12,607 nucleotides of DNA from positions 1 through 12,607 of the forward strand of contig JBDSYA010000190.1 of NCBI GenBank assembly GCA_039925865.1, written 5' to 3'. The first letter of the stretch is position 1, and each line of letters opens with the position of its first letter. Below are positions 1-6,217 of the stretch, in pieces. This DNA comes from JBDSYA01 sp039925865 (lineage in GTDB: Bacteria > Bacteroidota > Ignavibacteria > Tepidaquicellales > Tepidaquicellaceae). A model generated the notes under the pieces. That model did not search any database, was not told the origin of the DNA, and saw only the letters and a list, made by a program, of their open reading frames with translations. The position numbers were made by a program, and so were the translations under genes.

Positions 1-1608
1 TACAACATCTTTACCTTCAATGATACTTTCACAGATCAGATCCATAATTAAGTCTTTTCCGGGAAGCAGCTGATCAATTTTTTCCATATCAATATTTCCG
101 AAATGTCCTTCTGATTTATTGATCACATTTATAGGAATTTGTCTTTGTATGAAAAACGAATAAGCATATTTACGCGCTGTTTCAATTTGCTCTTTGCTCA
201 ATGGTTTAAGATCAGGCGTAGATCTTAAATATTCATAATATTCTTCTTTGCTTTTTGCATCAAGCGAAAAACCTTTGTTCGAGAAATAGGCTTCACCTCC
301 CGAGATAATACTTTTCCCTAATAGCGGCAGCTCAGCTCCGGCAGTTCCGAAAAGAGTAATGCCCGCATCAATAAGCTGATACAGGCCGAATGAATTTATT
401 TCAGAGTCGGACCACAGGATCTTTATATGCTCAGGAAAATCTTTAAAGTTTTCTTTTATATAATCATCAACTGTATACAAACTTCCGGAAACCCGTTCAC
501 CCGGATGAACTCTTATTATCCAGTTTACTTCTTTCATTTCAATAATAACTTTTATAGTCTCGTCCAGCCATTCATTTGCGTTTGCAAAAAGCATCGTTGA
601 AAGATCAAAAGACAGGTCCCATCCGAGATGACAAAAAATGCATACGATCTTATTATTATTTTTTATTCCAAGTTTGGTTTTTAAAACCTCTTTTGATTCA
701 GGCAGTGATAAATTTAAAAAGTCTTCTTTGTTACCTTTATTAAATCTTTCAAAAATATATTTATCCAGAATTTTATTTTCTTTTTCCGTCAGAGATTTGC
801 TTTCTCTTTTTTTCCATTCATTTTCAGTGATCCCTCTGATCTCAAGTTTATTTGGCTGCTTAGGAACTGTAAAATAATGAAGAAGTATTTTGTATCCGCT
901 TGACCAGCACAGAGCCCTGATTCCTCTTAAAAATGCGAGCAGGATAATCGGTGCATAATCAACATACACCCCATGTGAGCTGAACACGCTTACAGGTTTT
1001 AATTTATCCAATACTTCTCCTGCAATATGTGTATTGACAAGTCCGGCGTAAAAATATTTCCTTAGTATAATTTCATTTTCATTTGTTACATCTTTTTTTT
1101 CAATCACATAACCTTTCATATACCTGACAAATGTACTCCAGGCCAGCATTCCGACATTTACCCCAAGAAAATTATATACATACAAATCATTTAATTCTAT
1201 CACTTTTGAAATCTCATCAAACTTCATCATTTGTTCCGTCGTGATATAATCTTTTGAAAGTGTATATTCTACATTGTACTGGCTTGCTGTATATTTCATT
1301 GTATATAAACAACCCGGACATTTTTTGCTCCAGTCTTCAGGTTTTTCATTCTTCTCAAATCCCCGCTGAATGCAAGCTACGGGAGATCCGTCACAAATAA
1401 TAGCATGTGTCCTGTAGCCGCGTAATTTCAGTGCTGCGGATATAATTGCGTTCTTTTTGAGAATATCTCCAAAACCTCCAAGCTCCCAGATAATCACCAG
1501 CGGAGAATTCTCATTTGATTCAGAATTTTTATTTATGAATTTGTGAAACTTATATTTTAAAGTATCACGGTTCTTAAAATATTGTGAAATTCGATTTATA
1601 AAATTCAT
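1..1608 (-). CDS. Capsule/surface polysaccharide biosynthesis-type protein, GT-B-like (3' end cut by window edge)
   Basis: An open frame runs from ATG at 1608 to the left edge without a stop: 536 codons are visible and the C-terminus is missing. An in-frame stop at 1654-1656 lies upstream with no other ATG between, which supports this start; no Shine-Dalgarno is evident. The N-terminal half has a nucleotide-sugar-like glycine turn (GGFGD, 44-48) and four cysteines (C72, C79, C97, C100; the last two form CPGC). The C-terminal half has the hallmarks of capsule-synthesis/GT-B proteins: RVHPGE at 366-371, and GTAGAE (421-426) followed by LGKSII, where this family recognises the donor sugar phosphate. 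A serine-histidine stretch (SSHG, 210-213) resembles the acceptor side. From the family, I infer transfer or processing of a sugar during surface glycan synthesis at the cytoplasmic membrane. The coding call is firm; the family call is moderate and the substrate unknown. It is divergent from a sugar nucleotidyltransferase gene, which fits a glycan role. Confidence 0.8.
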   Translation of the reverse strand, partial: MNFINRISQYFKNRDTLKYKFHKFINKNSESNENSPLVIIWELGGFGDILKKNAIISAALKLRGYRTHAIICDGSPVACIQRGFEKNEKPEDWSKKCPGCLYTMKYTASQYNVEYTLSKDYITTEQMMKFDEISKVIELNDLYVYNFLGVNVGMLAWSTFVRYMKGYVIEKKDVTNENEIILRKYFYAGLVNTHIAGEVLDKLKPVSVFSSHGVYVDYAPIILLAFLRGIRALCWSSGYKILLHYFTVPKQPNKLEIRGITENEWKKRESKSLTEKENKILDKYIFERFNKGNKEDFLNLSLPESKEVLKTKLGIKNNNKIVCIFCHLGWDLSFDLSTMLFANANEWLDETIKVIIEMKEVNWIIRVHPGERVSGSLYTVDDYIKENFKDFPEHIKILWSDSEINSFGLYQLIDAGITLFGTAGAELPLLGKSIISGGEAYFSNKGFSLDAKSKEEYYEYLRSTPDLKPLSKEQIETARKYAYSFFIQRQIPINVINKSEGHFGNIDMEKIDQLLPGKDLIMDLICESIIEGKDVV

Positions 1609-1653
1609 TTGAAATAAATATTTTACAGGGAGTTTATAATATTTAATTAAGAC

Positions 1654-1682
1654 TTAAATATAAATCTAATTGTTGATATAAT
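1654..1682 (+). promoter_or_regulatory. Candidate promoter for the nucleotidyltransferase gene
   Basis: In the 110-bp divergent gap, a perfect TATAAT lies at 1677-1682, with a weak TTAAAT 17 bp upstream at 1654-1659. The start codon is at 1719. The -35 match is poor (Bacteroidota promoters often lack one), so this rests mainly on the -10 hexamer in a very AT-rich region. Confidence 0.25.
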
Positions 1683-1718
1683 TTACATTATTCGGCCAAA
1701 TAAATTTATCGGAAAAAA

Positions 1719-2387
1719 ATGAAAGCAATGATCCTCTCAGCAGGTTTTGGTACAAGATTAGCTCCGCTTACAAATAACATCCCGAAAGCTCTGATACTGC
1801 ACAAGAACAAGCCATTGGTAAATTATCAAATTGTACATTTGAAAAGATATGGTGTAGATGAGATAATTGTAAATTCTCACCATCATTTTGAAAAAATCGC
1901 AAAATATTTTAAAGAAAATGATTTCGGAGTTAAAGTTAGAGTTATTGTAGAAAATGAAATTCTTGGAACAGGTGGAGGTATTTTGAATGCTTCAGAGTAT
2001 TTCAAGAATGAAAAATTTTTTATTGTAATAAATGTAGATGTCGAAACAGATTTCGATCTTACTGAAATGATCAAACACCACGATTCATCATCACCGCTGG
2101 CCACTCTTGCAATTCAAAAGAGAGTTACAAAAAAATTCCTGGAGTTTGACGGAAAAATGTATTTAACAGGAAGAGAGCATCCCGGATCGGAGAAAAAAAA
2201 TCTTTATGCATTCAACGGAATACATATAATATCATGTGAAATTTTTAACAGGAAAATAGAAATCGGATTTAAAGATATAATTGATATTTATTTAGATCTG
2301 ATAACTAAAGGAGATCTGGTGCAGGGATTTGACACAGGAAGTTGTACATTCAAAGACTTGGGTAAGCGGGAAAATTTACAAATTTAA
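1719..2387 (+). CDS. Sugar-1-phosphate nucleotidyltransferase, MurU/HddC-like
   Basis: 222 aa. It should join a sugar 1-phosphate to an NTP, giving an NDP-sugar and pyrophosphate in the cytosol. Visible motifs are the N-terminal nucleotide loop GFGTRLAPLT (9-18) with P22-K23, the GTGGG signature near 83-87, an acidic VDVETD stretch at the metal site (usually NGD in relatives), and a closing DLGKRENL that matches the DIGTPERL-type end. Length and the HHH-containing VNSHHHFEKI strand most resemble MurU (N-acetylmuramate-1-phosphate uridylyltransferase of peptidoglycan recycling) and HddC-type enzymes. Longer mannose-1-phosphate guanylyltransferases carry an extra C-terminal domain that is absent here. 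The MurU partner kinase AmgK is not in the window, so the sugar is undecided. ATG at 1719 is chosen because the nucleotide loop begins within ten residues; another ATG lies at codon 4. It ends six bases from the convergent nfu gene. Confidence 0.88.
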   Translation: MKAMILSAGFGTRLAPLTNNIPKALILHKNKPLVNYQIVHLKRYGVDEIIVNSHHHFEKIAKYFKENDFGVKVRVIVENEILGTGGGILNASEYFKNEKFFIVINVDVETDFDLTEMIKHHDSSSPLATLAIQKRVTKKFLEFDGKMYLTGREHPGSEKKNLYAFNGIHIISCEIFNRKIEIGFKDIIDIYLDLITKGDLVQGFDTGSCTFKDLGKRENLQI

Positions 2388-2393
2388 ATTTGA

Positions 2394-2627
2394 TTAAACA
2401 GATTCAATTCTTTTAACTCCCGGAATCTCTTGCATTAAAGCCCTTTCAATTCCTGCCCTGAGAGTGACCATGCTTAAGGGACATCCTTTACAAGCGCCAA
2501 GCAGGCGCACTTCAACGATTCCACCTTCTAAGATATTTAACACCTCAATGTCACCTCCATCGAGCTGAAGATAAGGGCGCGCTTTTTTCAAAACATTCTC
2601 AACATTTTCTAAGTTTAATTCAGACAT
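2394..2627 (-). CDS. NifU C-terminal domain (Nfu-type) Fe-S scaffold protein
   Basis: 77 aa, essentially one Nfu domain and the usual size for stand-alone bacterial forms. The signatures are RPYLQLDGGDIEV (17-29) and the cluster-binding CKGCP at 46-50, where C46 and C49 bridge a [4Fe-4S] or [2Fe-2S] cluster across a dimer. The C-terminal ERALMQEIPGVKRI helix-strand is also typical. Nfu proteins receive clusters from the main assembly machinery and pass them to apo-enzymes in the cytosol. The start is supported by GGGAG (2636-2632), four bases before ATG, one of the few Shine-Dalgarno-like sequences in the window. It is the last gene of a probable operon after mrp and a lipoprotein gene (36-bp gap), and Mrp also belongs to Fe-S metabolism. 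Confidence 0.93.
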   Translation of the reverse strand: MSELNLENVENVLKKARPYLQLDGGDIEVLNILEGGIVEVRLLGACKGCPLSMVTLRAGIERALMQEIPGVKRIESV

Positions 2628-2663
2628 CCTACTCCCGGCAATTAGTTAAATGCAAAATTAAGT

Positions 2664-3089
2664 TCATTCAACTTTTTTCATAGTTTCTTCAATCGTTCTT
2701 GCGTAATCAAGTTTCCAGACTCCATCTTCCTTTACTGAAAATAATTCTGAAGTATTCTGATCTTTTGTTTTTATAATTACAGCGGCCTGATCCCCGTCCT
2801 TTTTTTCATCAACAACTTCAAAATCCATCCCCATCATTCCAAGTGAACTGACATTTGACACGCTTTTTTCAAAATATTCCTTCCCGCTTTGATTTCTGTT
2901 CTTTGCAATATCATCATACATTTTTTGAGAACCTTTAGAAAGAAAGTTCCAGGCTTTTCCCGGATTTTGTTCTTTCAAAGCTAAAACAAAATCTTTTACC
3001 GCATTAGAAGGAGAATCGGAACCGCCTGCCGGTCCGCATCCATAATAGATACTCATTATTATAAATGCTAAAATTATTTTATGCTTCAT
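2664..3089 (-). CDS. Small lipoprotein with DUF4878-like domain
   Basis: 141 aa. The N-terminus MKHKIILAFIIMSIYYGC is a lipoprotein signal peptide: two lysines, a hydrophobic core, and a cysteine at 18 as the likely lipidated residue (IYYGC is a loose lipobox). The mature part starts with a Gly/Ser linker and continues as a single small alpha+beta domain. The pattern SPSNAVKDFVLALKEQN (26-42), then a helical WNFLSKGSQKMYDDI segment and a final GVWKLDY strand, matches DUF4878/NTF2-like cone-shaped domains, whose function is generally unknown. It should sit on the periplasmic face of a membrane. It lies between mrp (39-bp gap) and nfu (36-bp gap), an unexpected place for an envelope protein; co-transcription is likely but a shared function is not shown. 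Confidence 0.82.
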   Translation of the reverse strand: MKHKIILAFIIMSIYYGCGPAGGSDSPSNAVKDFVLALKEQNPGKAWNFLSKGSQKMYDDIAKNRNQSGKEYFEKSVSNVSSLGMMGMDFEVVDEKKDGDQAAVIIKTKDQNTSELFSVKEDGVWKLDYARTIEETMKKVE

Positions 3090-3128
3090 TTCTTTACATT
3101 AATTTACTGAAATATTTTATGTCCTCTT

Positions 3129-4211
3129 CTATGTTTCAATTATTAAAGATGATGACATTTTAGATACAACATTTAAAAAATTCACTTCACCTATAATTTC
3201 TTTTGAAATCATTTTAAACATTTTTGAGATCTCGGAATTTTCATCTCCCGTTACAACAGGCTTTCCCTCATCGCCGCCAATTCGGACTTTAGTATTTATG
3301 GGGATTTCACCTAAAAGTTTCACATTATATTCATCGCTCATTTTTTTTCCTCCGCCTTTTCCGAAAATATATTCCCTGGTTCCATCTGTATTTTCATAAT
3401 AACTCATATTTTCTATTATACCCAATGTGGGTACGTTTACTTTTTCAAACATGATCAAACCTTTTCTTGCATCAGCCAGTGAAATATCCTGGGGAGTTGT
3501 TACTATGATAGCAGCTGTTAATGGAATCGTCTGACTGAGTGTCAGCTGTATATCTCCAGTTCCCGGAGGCATATCAAATAACAGAAAATCCAGTTCACCC
3601 CAGACTACGTCACCCATAAACTGTTTCAAAGCGCTTGAAGCCATTGGACCTCGCCAGACAACAGCCTGCTTTTCTTCCATCAAAAATCCTATTGACATTA
3701 TCTTGACATTATATTTCTCGAGGGGGATTAGTTTACTTTTATCACCTATCTTGGTTACTCCCGGTCTTGAGTTTACCCCAAACATAAGAGGTATTGAAGG
3801 ACCATAAATATCTGCATCGATCAACCCGACTTTTGCGCCTTGCTGTGCAAGTGCAATTGCAATATTAACAGCAACAGTTGATTTACCAACTCCGCCTTTT
3901 CCGGATGCAATAGCCAGAGTATTTTTTATTCCCGGAATAATTGAAGTTTTTTTATCATTTTTATGCTCCGTAATTCCGGTAATGAAATTTACTGATACAG
4001 CATCGATTTCCTTAGTTTTTTTAAATTCATTAATTATATCTTGTATTGCATTCGCTCTGATTTCCCCTGTTGATTCTGAAATTCCAAGAGTAAGGTTAAG
4101 ATTTTTTCCATTTAGAGAAATATTTTTGACAAAACCCAGAGTCACATAATCAATATTCAGAACGGGTTCATTTACTTTAGCTAAGATCTCAATAATTTTA
4201 TTTTCAGTCAT
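3129..4211 (-). CDS. mrp: Mrp/ApbC (NBP35-type) P-loop ATPase, iron-sulfur cluster carrier family
   Basis: 360 aa, standard length for Mrp. Residues 1-80 form the MIP18/DUF59-like domain common at the N-terminus of bacterial Mrp. The ATPase domain starts with the deviant Walker A ASGKGGVGKST (102-112), followed by LIDADIYGPSIP (130-141), WRGPM (186-190), the LLFDMPPGTGD switch (210-220) and TTPQDISLADARKG (238-251). The family binds and transfers Fe-S clusters in the cytosol, usually through a CPxC pair after ENMS. Here ENMSYY (267-272) runs straight into the IFGKGGG block with no cysteine, and I find no cysteine anywhere in the protein. I recall several Bacteroidota homologues also lacking the pair at this site. 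First gene of a probable operon with the lipoprotein and nfu genes; transcription probably starts in the 4212-4477 gap. Confidence 0.94.
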   Translation of the reverse strand: MTENKIIEILAKVNEPVLNIDYVTLGFVKNISLNGKNLNLTLGISESTGEIRANAIQDIINEFKKTKEIDAVSVNFITGITEHKNDKKTSIIPGIKNTLAIASGKGGVGKSTVAVNIAIALAQQGAKVGLIDADIYGPSIPLMFGVNSRPGVTKIGDKSKLIPLEKYNVKIMSIGFLMEEKQAVVWRGPMASSALKQFMGDVVWGELDFLLFDMPPGTGDIQLTLSQTIPLTAAIIVTTPQDISLADARKGLIMFEKVNVPTLGIIENMSYYENTDGTREYIFGKGGGKKMSDEYNVKLLGEIPINTKVRIGGDEGKPVVTGDENSEISKMFKMISKEIIGEVNFLNVVSKMSSSLIIET

Positions 4212-4237
4212 TTAAAATTTTATTGGCTAAATTACAT

Positions 4238-4266
4238 AATATATAAGTTCAGGTAAATGAACTAAA
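4238..4266 (-). promoter_or_regulatory. Candidate mrp promoter overlapping an inverted repeat
   Basis: Read on the minus strand, TTTAGT (4266-4261) and TATATT (4243-4238) are separated by exactly 17 bp, with the mrp start 27 bases further on. The -35 match is weak and the -10 fair. The inverted repeat AGTTCA-N6-TGAACT (4246-4263) fills most of the spacer, where a repressor could block polymerase. Both the promoter and the operator reading are inference from position and symmetry. Confidence 0.28.
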
Positions 4267-4374
4267 TATTATCATTCTCTAAGGAACAATTCAAACTTTT
4301 CACAATAAGATTTTCGGATACATTAAATAAAATAATTTTATAAAATTTGATTACTGCTGCTTATATTTTTTGAC

Positions 4375-4403
4375 GACATAAATTGACATAAATTGACATA
4401 AAT
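4375..4403. repeat. 10-bp direct repeat, almost three copies
   Basis: GACATAAATT occurs at 4375-4384 and 4385-4394, and its first nine bases again at 4395-4403. The period is one helical turn. The second and third copies create TTGACA hexamers at 4383-4388 and 4393-4398. The repeat sits about 80 bp upstream of the GTG start at 4478, inside the divergent intergenic region. Confidence 0.85.
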
Positions 4404-4422
4404 AAGATGCGATTAATTACAT
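4393..4422 (+). promoter_or_regulatory. Candidate promoter for the 4478-6985 operon
   Basis: A consensus TTGACA (4393-4398), created by the third copy of the 10-bp repeat, is followed after 18 bp by TTACAT (4417-4422). The predicted transcript would have a leader of about 50 bases before the GTG at 4478. The -10 is poor; a TAAGAT at 4403-4408 is 14 bp from the other TTGACA and fits less well. Confidence 0.35.
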
Positions 4423-4477
4423 TAATAAGAAAAAATAATTTGATTAAATTCAAATCTCTTAAAAATATTTAAAATCA

Positions 4478-5086
4478 GTGAAGTTAAGTAAGAAATCAAA
4501 ATATGCCTTATTTATTTTGATTGTATCAGCTGTCTTCTGGCTCGGAGCAATCAATGTAAGGTTTTTTATTGGAAATCAGCTTCTTAATTATGATGAGTTT
4601 AATTTCAGGACCAGTATTCCTTTGGATGAAGAAACTCAGATATTTAAAATGATCTCCGATGCATCCTTACTGGTAATGATCTTTTATGCATTCGTTCTCG
4701 TTTCGGCAATTGTTTTTATCAGGAGTTGTAAAATTAATATGCGCGAGAATCCCTGGCTGCTAATGAGTACAATGCTATTTTTCGTATTTGTGCCGGTAGA
4801 ACTTTACACATCTTACATCGACTATAAATTTATAATACTTTTTAATCAAAGACCGGCAAACCATGATCAGCTTCTGAAATATTTCGGTGAACGAATTGGG
4901 TTTTTGCGGGGAGTTCCATGGATCGCAGTGATGAGTTATTACACAATAATATGGCTGGCTGTTTTTAAGCCGCTAAAGAAAACATTTCAGGAAATAACAG
5001 AAGAGGAAAAGCAAAGTCTTGAAGAGCATGGTTATAAATACATTTTTCACGAAGAAGATGATCTTATATTAGAAGAATACAAATAA
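4478..5086 (+). CDS. Four-helix integral membrane protein of unknown function
   Basis: 202 aa; I do not recognise a family. Four hydrophobic segments are clear at about 9-28, 62-82, 93-111 and 145-163. Basic residues before the first helix (KLSKKSK) and around 82-89 suggest a cytoplasmic N-terminus. The C-terminal tail (164-202) is highly charged and mostly acidic (EITEEEK, HEEDDLILEE) and should face the cytoplasm. The loop at 113-143 carries NQRPANHDQ and probably faces the periplasm. The start is GTG: an in-frame TAA at 4460-4462 lies upstream with no ATG between, and a Lys-rich N-terminus follows directly. It appears to be the first gene of an operon with the 98-aa hypothetical protein, the MBL-fold hydrolase and the inositol phosphatase. 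Nothing in the sequence ties it to their chemistry. Confidence 0.82.
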   Translation: MKLSKKSKYALFILIVSAVFWLGAINVRFFIGNQLLNYDEFNFRTSIPLDEETQIFKMISDASLLVMIFYAFVLVSAIVFIRSCKINMRENPWLLMSTMLFFVFVPVELYTSYIDYKFIILFNQRPANHDQLLKYFGERIGFLRGVPWIAVMSYYTIIWLAVFKPLKKTFQEITEEEKQSLEEHGYKYIFHEEDDLILEEYK

Positions 5087-5122
5087 TCAGGGTAAGCAAA
5101 CCTTAAATGTCATTCAGACGAT

Positions 5123-5419
5123 TTGTCCAGATTAATAAAAAAGCAAGCTCCTACCGTCGTTGATGAAAAAAAAGATATCTTAATAGACGAGTTAATTGAT
5201 ATCCTTGATAAACTCGGTTATTCAGTCAGAGTTGAAAAAGGTACTTTCAAAGGTGGTTATTGTTTATTGAGAGAACAAAAGATATTTTTATTGAACAGAA
5301 ATCTCGAACAGGACAAAAAAATAAATATTTTAATAAAAAACATTTCAGGTATAGGAGTGGAAGGCATGTATCTGAAACCCAACATACGAGATCTTATCGA
5401 TAAAGAACCAATATTGTAA
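5123..5419 (+). CDS. Conserved-looking small cytosolic protein of unknown function (TTG start)
   Basis: 98 aa, no signal peptide or membrane segment. The layout is a basic N-terminus, an amphipathic helix (about 16-32, KKDILIDELIDILDKLG), and a strand-turn-strand with FKGGYCLLREQKIFLLN (42-58). A second helix follows (61-74), then a tail with LKPNIRDLI. The GG-C-R block followed by a hydrophobic strand and NRNL resembles small uncharacterised proteins I have seen in many phyla beside metallo-hydrolase genes; this is a recollection of pattern, not a search. In-frame, the only start codon between the stop at 5093-5095 and the conserved part is TTG at 5123. An ATG at 5107 is in another frame and gives only 18 residues. 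It lies 36 bp after the membrane protein gene and 27 bp before the hydrolase gene, so co-transcription is likely. Confidence 0.75.
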   Translation: MSRLIKKQAPTVVDEKKDILIDELIDILDKLGYSVRVEKGTFKGGYCLLREQKIFLLNRNLEQDKKINILIKNISGIGVEGMYLKPNIRDLIDKEPIL

Positions 5420-5446
5420 TCACCCAAGAATCCTGAAAAAATTTAA

Positions 5447-6211
5447 ATGAAAGTTACTATTCTCGGAACAGGAACCTCTCAGGGCATACCTGTTATAGGC
5501 TGCAGCTGCGAAACGTGCATTTCATTAAACCCAAAAGATAAAAGATTACGAACTTCTGCATTTATCAATGTTGACGGTTTAAAACTTCTAATAGATACAT
5601 CTATCGATTTCAGGCAGCAGATGTTAACAAATAATATTTCTGATATTGATGCAGTACTTTACACTCATCATCATGTTGATCATATTAATGGAATGGATGA
5701 TCTCCGGCAGATTACACAAAAACACGGAAAATTTATTGACCTTTATGGAAACCGAAATACTATAGATGAAATGAAAATTACATTCAGATATGTTTTTGAC
5801 GAAAAACTGATAAAATTTAATTCAGTACCTCTTGTGAAGTTTCATAATATCGACAATGAGAAATTCAAAATTCGAAATGTTGAAATTATTCCCGTCGAAT
5901 GTTTTCATGGGGATTTGAAAATTTTCGGATACAGGATCGGAGATTTTGCATACATAACAGACTGCAGCTCAATATCCGAAGAGGAGCAACAAAAATTGTA
6001 CGGGTTGAAAGTTTTAATAGTAAACGCACTTCGTATCAGACCTCATCCGACGCATTTTAATCTTCAGCAGGCTATTGAAGTTGCCAAAAAGGTCAGACCT
6101 GAGCAAACATTCTTTACTCATCTGACTCATGATATTCTGCACGATAAAATTAATGCTACATTGCCCAAAGGTATAGAATTGGGTTATGACGGTGCGGAAT
6201 TTCAAATTTAA
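5447..6211 (+). CDS. Metallo-beta-lactamase-fold hydrolase, PhnP-like (cyclic phosphodiesterase type)
   Basis: 254 aa, the usual PhnP length. It opens with GTGTSQGIPVIGCSCETC: the GTGTS turn (7-11) and a C19/C21/C24 cluster equal to the extra structural zinc site of E. coli PhnP. The catalytic two-metal site is visible as THHHVDH (73-79; H74, H76, D78, H79), H154 in ECFHGD, D172 in YITDCS, and a late THLTHD (224-229) carrying the final histidines. PhnP cleaves phosphoribosyl 1,2-cyclic phosphate in phosphonate breakdown, but no other phn gene is nearby. A broader role on cyclic phosphodiesters or nucleotides is therefore equally possible. Cytosolic; no signal peptide. The ATG is chosen because the fold's first strand (KVTILGTG) starts at residue 2. 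The next gene follows after six bases, so translation of the pair is probably coupled. Confidence 0.88.
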   Translation: MKVTILGTGTSQGIPVIGCSCETCISLNPKDKRLRTSAFINVDGLKLLIDTSIDFRQQMLTNNISDIDAVLYTHHHVDHINGMDDLRQITQKHGKFIDLYGNRNTIDEMKITFRYVFDEKLIKFNSVPLVKFHNIDNEKFKIRNVEIIPVECFHGDLKIFGYRIGDFAYITDCSSISEEEQQKLYGLKVLIVNALRIRPHPTHFNLQQAIEVAKKVRPEQTFFTHLTHDILHDKINATLPKGIELGYDGAEFQI

Positions 6212-6217
6212 TTGCAA

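Noticed and set aside
638..877. Plus-strand open frame of 79 codons
   Set aside because: It lies opposite the continuous minus-strand capsule-type gene, is rich in Ser/Phe/Leu as expected for an antisense shadow, and has no motif.
1883..2104. Minus-strand open frame of 73 codons
   Set aside because: It is fully inside the nucleotidyltransferase gene, whose motifs prove the plus-strand frame.
4375..4403. CRISPR-like array
   Set aside because: The repeat unit is only 10 bp with no spacers; it is a simple tandem repeat.
5447..6211. Evidence for a phosphonate (phn) operon
   Set aside because: Only the PhnP-like gene is present; no C-P lyase or transporter genes flank it, so the gene symbol phnP was not assigned.
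6212..6217. TTG start for the inositol phosphatase directly after the previous stop
   Set aside because: ATG two codons later gives the normal family N-terminus and is the stronger start codon.
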